In this document: positions 5,574 to 11,025 of the stretch, piece after piece
Layout: every line of letters begins with the position of its first letter
Numbering within the stretch: position 1 is the first letter of the stretch
NCBI GenBank assembly: GCA_030425785.1
Contig: JAUHYJ010000062.1
Location: 1-11,025, forward strand
DNA: 11,025 nucleotides
Direction: 5' to 3'
Source of the DNA: Acidimicrobiia bacterium
GTDB taxonomy: Bacteria; Actinomycetota; Acidimicrobiia; Acidimicrobiales; Ilumatobacteraceae
Notes under the pieces: generated by a model
Databases searched by the model: none
What the model was told of the DNA's origin: nothing
The model's input: only the letters and a program-made list of their open reading frames with translations
Translations under genes and position numbers: made by a program

Positions 5574-5957
5574 ATGGCCGTCTCCGCCTCGCTCCGCCGT
5601 CGGCTCGACTGGGCCGACACCGACGCCGCCGGGTACTGGCACCACTCGACGTTCTGGACGTACGCCGAGGCGGGCGAGGCCGAGCTGATGCGAGCGCTCG
5701 GTCTGACCGAGCTGACCTTCGGGTTCACCCCGCGGCGCTCGGTGACCGCCGAGTTCGAGCGACCGATCTACTTCGACGACGAGGTGACGATCACCTGCGA
5801 GGTCGCGTCGGTCGGGCGGACCTCGGCGGTGTACCGCATCACGCTCGACGTCGCCGCCGGGCGCGCCGCCACCGGTGAGATGACCGTGGTGCTGATCGGC
5901 GACGACGGCCGTCCGCGACCCTGGCCCGACGAGGCCAGGGCTCTGCTCACGGGGTGA
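5574..5957 (+). CDS. Hotdog-fold acyl-CoA thioesterase (4HBT family), 127 aa
   Basis: This is a small single-hotdog-domain protein of the 4-hydroxybenzoyl-CoA thioesterase family, which hydrolyses acyl-CoA or acyl-carrier thioesters. The signature region is LDWADTDAAGYWHHSTFWTY at 11-30 with AEAGEAELMRALG after it. D17 sits where the catalytic aspartate of 4HBT enzymes lies, within the D-x-D-x-x-G pattern. The middle part FERPIYFDDEVTITCEVASVGRTS matches the usual central strand and turn, and length is normal for the family. There is no signal peptide. The substrate is unknown; the upstream oxidoreductase suggests small-molecule metabolism but no defined pathway. The stop overlaps the convergent DUF427 gene by 11 bp (5947-5957). 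Confidence 0.88.
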   Translation: MAVSASLRRRLDWADTDAAGYWHHSTFWTYAEAGEAELMRALGLTELTFGFTPRRSVTAEFERPIYFDDEVTITCEVASVGRTSAVYRITLDVAAGRAATGEMTVVLIGDDGRPRPWPDEARALLTG

Positions 5958-6231
5958 CCGTGACGCCGTGCCAGAACGCCATCCGGCCGTCGATCTCGGC
6001 CGCGGCGTCCTTCGGCGCCGGGTAGAACCAGGCAGCGTTCGGGTTGCGCTCGCCGTCGACGACCACGTCGAAGTAGCTCGCCGTGCCCTTCCACGGGCAG
6101 ACCGACGTGTGGTCGGACGCGATGAGGAGGTCGCTGCGCACCGAGTCGAGCGGGAAGTAGTGGTTGCCCTCGACGACGACCGTGTCGTCGCTCTCGGCGA
6201 TCACCGTGTCGTGCCACGTCGCGGTTGCCAT
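5947..6231 (-). CDS. DUF427 domain protein, 94 aa
   Basis: This is a member of PF04248 (DUF427, also labelled NTP_transf_9), a small all-beta family whose biochemical role is not established. The whole protein is the domain: ATWHDTVIAESDDTVVVEGN near 3-22, YFPLDSV, then HTSVCPWKGTASYFDVVVDG with the characteristic CPWKG, AAWFYPAPKDAA, and a final MAFWHGVTVTP. Length is normal. The ATG at 6231-6229 fits the family N-terminus. A CGTGGT/ACCACG inverted repeat lies 3-16 nt upstream. Longer minus-strand extensions up to 7125 are shadows of the RCC1 gene. It is convergent with the thioesterase, and their stop codons lie inside each other's reading frames. Confidence 0.88.
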   Translation of the reverse strand: MATATWHDTVIAESDDTVVVEGNHYFPLDSVRSDLLIASDHTSVCPWKGTASYFDVVVDGERNPNAAWFYPAPKDAAAEIDGRMAFWHGVTVTP

Positions 6232-6233
6232 GA

Positions 6234-6247
6234 CGTGGTCAACCACG
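6234..6247. promoter_or_regulatory. Small palindrome upstream of the DUF427 start
   Basis: CGTGGT (6234-6239) and ACCACG (6242-6247) are perfect inverted arms around CA, only a few bases before the ATG. The outer GACGTG/CACGTC pair (6232-6237 and 6248-6253) adds partial symmetry. A bound protein here would block translation or transcription start. Chance is also possible at this GC content. Confidence 0.3.
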
Positions 6248-6264
6248 CACGTCGACACCCTGTT

Positions 6265-6299
6265 CCCGGATCGCCACGGGCGCGGCGAGCGTGGCCGGG
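6265..6299. terminator. Imperfect stem-loop after the complete RCC1 gene
   Basis: CCCG (6265-6268) and GCCACG (6273-6278) on the left pair with CGTGGC (6290-6295) and CGGG (6296-6299) on the right, with a 4-nt bulge and an 11-nt loop. In the minus direction it lies about 58 nt past the RCC1 stop. No T-tract is present, so it is only a candidate terminator. The rest of the 125-bp gap shows nothing else. Confidence 0.3.
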
Positions 6300-6356
6300 C
6301 GACGACGGGCGGAGCCCCATGCTCCTCATCGCCGACCGGCCACACCGCTGGGCCGA

Positions 6357-8756
6357 CTACGACGTCTGGTCGCCGCTGCCGACGATCTCCGGCTCGAGGG
6401 CCGGCACCTCGACGTCCGAGCCGAGCACCCACGTCGTGCTGCCGCCCCAGCAGACCGCCGAGTCGTCGACGAGCACGGCGCACCCGTAGGCGCCGCCCAT
6501 CTCGATCTGACGGATGTCGGTGTCGATGCCGGTCACCGCCACCGGTGTGAGCTCGCCCGGGTTCGGGGTCGTCGAGCCCGTGCCGGCCTGGCCGAACGTG
6601 TTCGCGCCCCAACAGCGGGCGGTCGCGTCGGCGAGGAGTGCGCAGCTCGTGGTCCCGCCGGTGTCGACGTCGGTCGCCGTCGAGATGCCCGCGACCGTGA
6701 CCGGGGTCTGACTGTTCGTCCCGTTGCCGTCGCCGAGCTGGCCGTTCGCACCGCCACCCCAGCACTGGACGCTGCCGCCGGCGAGGACGGCGCAGGTGTG
6801 CCCGGCCGTGCCGTCGGCCGCCGAGATGTCGACCGCGTCCGAGATCCCGGTGACCGCGGCCGGCGTCGCGACGCCGCTGCCGCCGGTGAGGCTGCTGTTG
6901 CCCCAGCACCACACACTGCCGTCGGCGAGGCGGGCGCACGACACCGTGCTGCCGGCCTCGATCTGGTCGACGGCGACCCCGGCCGGCAGGCCGGTGACCT
7001 CGACCGGAGTCGGGTACTCGCCGATCGCTGCGGCACCCGGGCCGAGCTGGCCGACGGTCTGGTTGCCCCAGCACCACACGGTGTCCCCGAGCTGGTCGGC
7101 ATCGGCGCCGTCGGTGATGGCACACGTGTGCCGGTAGCCGGCGTCGATGTCGGTGACACCGGTGAGGTTCTGCACCGCCACCGGGCTGAGCCGGTCGCCG
7201 TTGCCCGACACGTCACCCGATGTGGTGCCGTCGCCGAGCTGGCCCTCGCTGTTCTGACCCCAGCACCGCGCCGTCCCGTCGGGCAGAACAGCGCACGAGT
7301 GGTCGACGCCCGAGGACAGCACGGTGGCCGACGTGATCTCGGTCGGCCGGGGCTCGAACCGGCGGTCGGCGGTGCCGTCGCCGAGCTGGCGCTGGTCACC
7401 CCAGCACCACACCGCGCCGTCGTTCATCAGGGCGCAGTTCTGGTTGTTCCCGCTCGCCAGCTCGTCGATGCCGAGCAGACCGACGCGCGGCACGTAGCCG
7501 TTGGCGTCGACGATGACATCGGTGGTGGCGAAGGCGTAGATGCAGATCTGGCCCTGACCGTCGAGGGTGACCTTCGACAGCACCCCGTTCGGCTGGACCT
7601 GCCCGGGTGCGTAGTTGACGTTGCTCGCCTGCGGACGTGGCGCGTCGCACGGCCACACGGTGAGGAACCCGGGGCCTTCGGCGTTGAGCGCCGTGACGTT
7701 GAGGTACGCCGCCGTCGCGTCGGCCGGGATGTTGCACCGCCCGGCGATGTCGATCGCATAGGTGTCGCCGGCGGCGATCTTGCCCTCGCCTTCGAACAGC
7801 CCGTCGAACGTGACCCCGTTCGAACGGGTGTCGGCGCAGCGTGCCGGCTCGATCGGGACGCGGCCGCCGCCCGGCGGGAGGTAGCCCGCGATGTCGGCGA
7901 TGATGTCGGCCGCGGCGTAGGTGTAGATGCAGACGTGGCCGTCGTCCGACACGGTGGCGAGCACGGCGTTCGGCGTGATGTCGCCGGCGAAGTAGTTCAC
8001 GTTCGATGTCGTCGGCACGTCGTCGCTGCACGGGAAGACGGTGAGGAACCCCTCCCCGCCCGGCAGGATCGCCGTGACGTTCAGGTAGACGGCTTCGGCG
8101 CCGTCGGGGGCGCCGCCTCGGTCCCAGACGCGGAACTTCACGATCTCGCCGGCGTCGGCACGGCCGATCGCGTTCGATTCACCGTCGACGGTCGAGTAGA
8201 GCGGACCGCTGCGGGTCTCGAGCAGCCGCGCGGGCGGGAGCGGCACAGGTGATCCGGCGATCGGGACGTAGCCGGACACGTCGACGACGATGTCGGTCTC
8301 GGCGTACGAATAGAGGCACACCTCGCCATTGTCGGACAGCTGGGCGAGCACGCTGTTGGGGGCGACGTCGCCGGCGAAGAAGTTCACGTTCGACGCGTTC
8401 GGCACGGTCGCGGTGCACGGGTACACCGTGATGAAGCCCTCGGCGCTCGGGTTCACCGCCGTCACGTTCAGCATGACCGCCTGCGCGTCGGGTGCGACAC
8501 CACCGCGCCCGGCCACGTCGAGCACGTACGGCGTGCGGGCGGCGATCCGGCCGACGCCTTCGTCCTGGCCGTCGATCGTCTCGTCGTTGGGTCCGGTGCG
8601 GGTCTCCATCAGTCGCGCCGGCACCAGCGGCACGATGTTCACGTCGGCGGCGGCGCTCACCGACGGGGTGGGCGCGAACGCGATGGACAAGGTCGACGTC
8701 GCCAGCAGCGTCAGGGCGGTGGCGAGGCGTCGGCGCAGCGAAACTGGCCGGGACAT
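6357..8756 (-). CDS. Secreted modular RCC1-repeat protein, 799 aa (complete copy)
   Basis: Residues 1-35 form a signal peptide: SLRRR near 6-10, a hydrophobic core LATALTLLATSTLSIAFA, and a likely cut after PSVSA. Three modules of about 120 residues follow (about 41-165, 171-295, 299-424). Each has VP-PAR..ETR, a V.GRGG-type turn, A..LNVTA..P...GF.TV.PC, SNVN...G...PN.VL, a VC.Y.YA.TD...D..GY.P end, and one cysteine pair. The third module is the most diverged (PARCADTR). From about 430 to the end are seven RCC1-like repeats with the pattern HTCA...DG.V.CWG...GQLGDG. Each has two cysteines that could form a disulfide, as expected for a seven-bladed propeller outside the membrane. No C-terminal anchor or sorting motif is seen. 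The ATG at 8756-8754 was chosen for AGGAG 4 nt upstream and for the signal peptide; the ORF itself opens at 8801. The ligand and function are unknown. Confidence 0.85.
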   Translation of the reverse strand: MSRPVSLRRRLATALTLLATSTLSIAFAPTPSVSAAADVNIVPLVPARLMETRTGPNDETIDGQDEGVGRIAARTPYVLDVAGRGGVAPDAQAVMLNVTAVNPSAEGFITVYPCTATVPNASNVNFFAGDVAPNSVLAQLSDNGEVCLYSYAETDIVVDVSGYVPIAGSPVPLPPARLLETRSGPLYSTVDGESNAIGRADAGEIVKFRVWDRGGAPDGAEAVYLNVTAILPGGEGFLTVFPCSDDVPTTSNVNYFAGDITPNAVLATVSDDGHVCIYTYAAADIIADIAGYLPPGGGRVPIEPARCADTRSNGVTFDGLFEGEGKIAAGDTYAIDIAGRCNIPADATAAYLNVTALNAEGPGFLTVWPCDAPRPQASNVNYAPGQVQPNGVLSKVTLDGQGQICIYAFATTDVIVDANGYVPRVGLLGIDELASGNNQNCALMNDGAVWCWGDQRQLGDGTADRRFEPRPTEITSATVLSSGVDHSCAVLPDGTARCWGQNSEGQLGDGTTSGDVSGNGDRLSPVAVQNLTGVTDIDAGYRHTCAITDGADADQLGDTVWCWGNQTVGQLGPGAAAIGEYPTPVEVTGLPAGVAVDQIEAGSTVSCARLADGSVWCWGNSSLTGGSGVATPAAVTGISDAVDISAADGTAGHTCAVLAGGSVQCWGGGANGQLGDGNGTNSQTPVTVAGISTATDVDTGGTTSCALLADATARCWGANTFGQAGTGSTTPNPGELTPVAVTGIDTDIRQIEMGGAYGCAVLVDDSAVCWGGSTTWVLGSDVEVPALEPEIVGSGDQTS

Positions 8757-8760
8757 GGGG

Positions 8761-8769
8761 CTCCTCTCG
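8761..8769 (-). promoter_or_regulatory. Strong ribosome binding site of the complete RCC1 gene
   Basis: On the minus strand GAGAGGAG precedes CCCC and the ATG at 8756. It is the clearest Shine-Dalgarno in the window and fixes the start at the signal-peptide methionine rather than the upstream ATG at 8801. Confidence 0.6.
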
Positions 8770-8776
8770 TTGTGGA

Positions 8777-8805
8777 CGACCCGCGAGGGGTCGCGACGCA
8801 ACGTA
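8777..8805 (-). promoter_or_regulatory. Candidate promoter and leader hairpin of the complete RCC1 gene
   Basis: TACGTT at 8805-8800 (minus strand) could be a -10, although no well-spaced -35 is evident. The transcript would then carry a 5' leader containing a 6-bp hairpin, CGACCC (8777-8782) with GGGTCG (8788-8793) and a 5-nt loop, just before the Shine-Dalgarno. This differs from the leaderless-looking genes to the left. Confidence 0.3.
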
Positions 8806-8859
8806 CGAAGCCGCTCTCAACAGACGCTCAACGCCGGTCACGAGCCGGGCGAGAGGCGG

Positions 8860-9107
8860 TCACGACGATCCGAGTCCGCTCGATCCGACGACGAGTGGCG
8901 CCGCCGACGCGACGTGCGGGTTCGTGCCCGGCGTCAGCGTCCCGAGCTCGTTGTTCGAGTTGAACTCGAGCAACCGCGCCGGCACCAACCACACCAGATC
9001 TGACGTCGGCGCAGCGGCCGCCCGATCAGCCGGGGCACCACCACCGCCATCACCGACGCGAGCACCAGCGCCACGACGGCAACAAGCCCACGACGAGCGG
9101 GCGGCAC
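8860..9107 (-). pseudogene. Collapsed remnant of a third secreted RCC1 paralogue
   Basis: A GTG at 9107-9105 opens a frame reading PPARRGLVAVVALVLASVMAV, a convincing signal peptide. The frame is then lost near 9035-9055. In the next frame come DRAAAAPTSDLVWLVPARLLE, which is a signal-peptidase-like alanine stretch plus the opening of a VPAR-LETR module. Directly after the glutamate (8965-8967) the protein becomes FNSNNELGTLTPG, and it ends APLVVGSSGLGSS. That second part matches the very end of the neighbouring paralogue (QNSDKELGALTPG, PIVVGSSGLG). So the beginning and the end of an RCC1 gene are joined, everything between is missing, and one base has been lost in the signal-peptide region. 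I infer a deletion-derived pseudogene. The similarity is read directly; the history is inferred. It separates the two large copies, which are in the same orientation. Confidence 0.7.
8950..8974. repeat. 25-bp near-perfect palindrome at the remnant joint
   Basis: GTTG-T-TCGAGTT (8950-8961) and AACTCGA-G-CAAC (8963-8974) are inverted arms around a single central G at 8962. The arms pair at 11 of 12 positions. The point where module-start sequence meets C-terminal-repeat sequence in the remnant (8964/8965) falls two bases from the centre. Confidence 0.75.
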
Positions 9108-9131
9108 GGATGTCGATGCGACACGGCGATG

Positions 9132-11025
9132 TCAGTCGACGATCCCGAGGCCGCTCGAGCCCACCACGATCGGGGTCGCGGACGGCTGCCGCCCGGGGGT
9201 CAGCGCCCCGAGCTCCTTGTCGCTGTTCTGGCCGAAGCAGACGACGCTGGTGTCGTCGAGCACGGCGCACGTGGTGCGTCCTCCGGTCGAGGTCTCGATG
9301 CGAGCGACCGACCCGTCGATGACGTCGACCGTGATCGGCGTCAGTTCGTCGTCCGTGTCGACGGTGCCGTTGCCGACCTCGCCGTCGGAGTTCTCACCCC
9401 AGCACTCGGCCGTGCCGTCGGAGATGGTGGCGCACGTCGTCGTGAAGCCGGCGCTGATCCCGACCACGTCGTCGAGCCCGCCGACGGTCTCGGGCACCGA
9501 GGTGCTGCCGGCACCACCGCCGTTGCCGAGGTCGTTCAACGTGCCCCAACACTGCACGGTGCCACTGTCGATGCGCGCGCAGGTGTGGTTCTGGCCGGCG
9601 CTGATCTCGACCGCGTCGGCGAGTCCGACCACGGCGACGGGCGACGTCGCCTGGCCACCGGGGTTGCCGAGCTGGCCGACCGTGTTGCGGCCCCAGCACG
9701 TCGCGGTGCCGTCGTCCATGACGGCACAGGTGTGGCGCTGACCGGCGTCGATCGCGACCGGCGTCAGGCCGCCCGGGAAGCCGGTCACCTGCACCGGGAC
9801 GTTCGAGTCGTCGTTGGTGCCGTCGCCGAGCTGACCGTCGGGGTTGATGCCCCAACACCAGACCTCGCCGTTGGTACGCAACGCGCAGGTGTGGCGGTAG
9901 CCGACCGTGATCTGCTCGACGTTCGTGAGCCCGGGCACGGGGGTCGGCGAGACGCGCTCGTCGACGGTGGTGCCGTCGCCGATCTGGCCCTCGCGGTTGC
10001 GCCCCCAGCACGAGACCGTGCCGTCGGTCTCGAGTCCGCACGTGAAGTCCACGCCGGCCTCGACCTGGGTGGCCGTGAAGTCGGGGATCGTCACGGGGAG
10101 CAGGCTGTTCGTGCCGGCGATGTCGACGTCGCCGACGCCGAGCTCGCCCCAGATGTATTCGCCCCAGCAGGTGACGCCGCCCTCGTCGTCGAGTGCGCAC
10201 GAATGGGCGTTGCCGACCGAGACGTCGACGAGGCCTTTGACGGAGGGTTGTGGTACTTCGCCGGCGACGTCGACCACGAGGTGCGACGCGGCGAAGGTGT
10301 AGAGGCAGACCTTGCCGTCTTCGCCGATCTTGGCGAGCACCGAGTTCGGTGACACGTCACCGGGCACGTAGTTGACGTTCGACGTCAACGGACGCTCCTC
10401 ACCGCACGGGTACACGGTGACGAACCCGAACCCGTCGGGGTCGACCGCGGTGACGTTCAAGAACACCGCCGACGCGTCGTCGGGCACCCCACCACGACCG
10501 GCGACGGTCAACTCGACGGTGTCCATCGCGCCCTGCTTGCCGATCCCTTCGAACAAACCGTCGACCGTCTCGAAGTCCGCGCCCTCACGGGTCTCGAGGA
10601 TCCGGGCCGGCACCACGGTGCCGGGCGTACGACCCTCGGGCACATACCCGTTCACGTCCGCGATCAGATGCGTGGCCGCGAGCGTGTAGATGCAGACCTT
10701 GCCGTCGGGGTCGAGCTTCGCGAGCACCGCGTTCGGCACCACATCACCGGGCACGTAGTTCACGTTCGACGCCAACGGCCGCGACTCGTTGCACGGATAC
10801 ACGGTCAAGAACCCAGCGGCGTCGGGGAACACCGCGGTCAAGTTCAAGAACACACCATCCGCGTTCGCCGGGACACCACCGCGCCCGGCCACGTCGAGCT
10901 CGAGCGTCGACCCCGCTGCGCGCCGCCCGATCGCTTCGAACTCACCGTCGACGGTCTCCTGGCCCGGCTCGTCACGGGTCTCCAAGATGCGCGACGGGTT
11001 CACCGACTCCGGGCTCCCACCGAGC
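9132..11025 (-). CDS. Secreted modular RCC1-repeat protein, 5' end outside the window
   Basis: The frame is open to the window edge and ends with TGA at 9134-9132, giving about 630 visible residues. It begins inside a linker (LGGSPESVNPSRILETR), then has two complete VPAR-LETR modules. Each has GRGGVP, A.FLNLTA/FLNVTA, GF.TVYPC, SNVNYVPGD, PN.VLAK and a VC.YT.A.HL..DV ending. Seven RCC1-like repeats follow, with openings such as AHSCALDDEG, RHTCALRTNG, RHTCAVMDDG and NHTCARIDSG, each closed by CWG or, in the last, CFG. Every repeat has two cysteines. The C-terminus is GALTPGRQPSATPIVVGSSGLGIVD, with no anchor. By analogy with the downstream copy a signal peptide and at least one more module probably lie beyond 11025. 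The methionine-coded GTG at 11003 is internal to the module and is not the start. Secretion is inferred from the paralogue and the paired cysteines. Confidence 0.82.
   Translation of the reverse strand, partial: LGGSPESVNPSRILETRDEPGQETVDGEFEAIGRRAAGSTLELDVAGRGGVPANADGVFLNLTAVFPDAAGFLTVYPCNESRPLASNVNYVPGDVVPNAVLAKLDPDGKVCIYTLAATHLIADVNGYVPEGRTPGTVVPARILETREGADFETVDGLFEGIGKQGAMDTVELTVAGRGGVPDDASAVFLNVTAVDPDGFGFVTVYPCGEERPLTSNVNYVPGDVSPNSVLAKIGEDGKVCLYTFAASHLVVDVAGEVPQPSVKGLVDVSVGNAHSCALDDEGGVTCWGEYIWGELGVGDVDIAGTNSLLPVTIPDFTATQVEAGVDFTCGLETDGTVSCWGRNREGQIGDGTTVDERVSPTPVPGLTNVEQITVGYRHTCALRTNGEVWCWGINPDGQLGDGTNDDSNVPVQVTGFPGGLTPVAIDAGQRHTCAVMDDGTATCWGRNTVGQLGNPGGQATSPVAVVGLADAVEISAGQNHTCARIDSGTVQCWGTLNDLGNGGGAGSTSVPETVGGLDDVVGISAGFTTTCATISDGTAECWGENSDGEVGNGTVDTDDELTPITVDVIDGSVARIETSTGGRTTCAVLDDTSVVCFGQNSDKELGALTPGRQPSATPIVVGSSGLGIVD
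10260..11003. repeat. Internal DNA repeat encoding two modules, 387-bp period
   Basis: The two modules are repeated at DNA level. For example CGGGCACGTA occurs at 10361 and again at 10748, a spacing of 387 bp or 129 codons, within longer similar stretches that encode SNVNYVPGD and PN-VLAK. The long in-frame direct repeats make unequal exchange and module loss or gain likely. Confidence 0.65.

Larger units (their letters stand above)
8757..9131. other. 375-bp gap between the two large RCC1 genes
   Basis: It holds, in minus-strand order, the remnant paralogue (9107-8860), the palindrome at 8950-8974 inside that remnant, and the candidate promoter, leader hairpin and Shine-Dalgarno of the complete copy (8805-8757). 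I see nothing else in it. Confidence 0.6.

Noticed and set aside
4640..5728. N-terminal extension of the cyclophilin frame
   Set aside because: The extension is antisense to the LLM oxidoreductase; the cyclophilin motif block starts just after the ATG at 4639 and a -10 hexamer precedes that ATG.
6291..8252. 653-residue plus-strand open frame opposite the complete RCC1 gene
   Set aside because: It is the mirror of the repeated RCC1 coding sequence; its apparent repetitiveness is inherited from the other strand.
9129..10352. 407-residue plus-strand open frame opposite the partial RCC1 gene
   Set aside because: Same reason: antisense shadow of repeated blades, no family motif.
6357..11025. Repeats in the RCC1 genes considered as a CRISPR-like or mobile array
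   Set aside because: The repeats are in frame, diverged, of protein-module length, and encode consistent protein motifs; there is no short identical repeat with unique spacers and no transposase.
1..11025. tRNA, rRNA, attachment site or insertion sequence
   Set aside because: No cloverleaf with a CCA-side pattern, no rRNA-like conserved stretch, no terminal inverted repeats with target duplication and no transposase or integrase motif were seen.

Overview
The window is very GC-rich, with third codon positions nearly all G or C. Its genes look actinobacterial: an MpaB/latex-clearing-type DUF2236 protein, an F420/FMN luciferase-like oxidoreductase, a DUF427 protein and a YcaQ-type protein. The long secreted proteins that join 'VPAR-LETR' modules to cysteine-paired RCC1 repeats are a style I associate with Acidimicrobiia such as Ilumatobacter. 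The lineage is inference; there is no rRNA or other marker here. I see no tRNA, rRNA, CRISPR array, transposase or phage gene.

Layout. Positions 1-1663 (minus strand) hold an AI-2E family membrane transporter. It is followed 7 bp later by a short ORF that begins as an L-asparaginase II but is cut to 127 residues with an unrelated cysteine-spaced tail, and then by the first codons of a gene running off the window. Facing away from the transporter is a DUF2236 oxygenase-like gene (1793-2644, plus), which converges with a 17-bp overlap on a YcaQ/AlkX-like winged-helix DNA glycosylase homologue (2628-3830, minus). A 248-bp gap with short direct repeats and a strong hairpin follows. Then come a cyclophilin peptidyl-prolyl isomerase (4079-4639, minus), divergent from an LLM oxidoreductase (4688-5506, plus), a hotdog-fold thioesterase (5574-5957, plus) and an overlapping convergent DUF427 protein (5947-6231, minus).

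The right 4.7 kb is a paralogue cluster on the minus strand. A partial secreted RCC1 protein (9132 to the window edge) is followed by a collapsed, frameshifted remnant of a third copy (8860-9107), and then by a complete 799-residue copy (6357-8756). Both large copies carry several modules of about 120 residues ahead of seven RCC1-like repeats, consistent with a seven-bladed propeller acting outside the membrane.

The left part is mostly small housekeeping or metabolic genes in single-gene or two-gene units, with no shared pathway that I can support. Its common thread is regulatory. Five starts lie 6-8 nt downstream of a TANNNT-like -10 hexamer and lack a clear Shine-Dalgarno at normal spacing, which suggests leaderless transcripts. 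The secreted RCC1 gene by contrast has a strong Shine-Dalgarno and a leader. The most notable observations are the collapsed RCC1 paralogue with a 25-bp palindrome exactly on its deletion joint, and the chimeric asparaginase.
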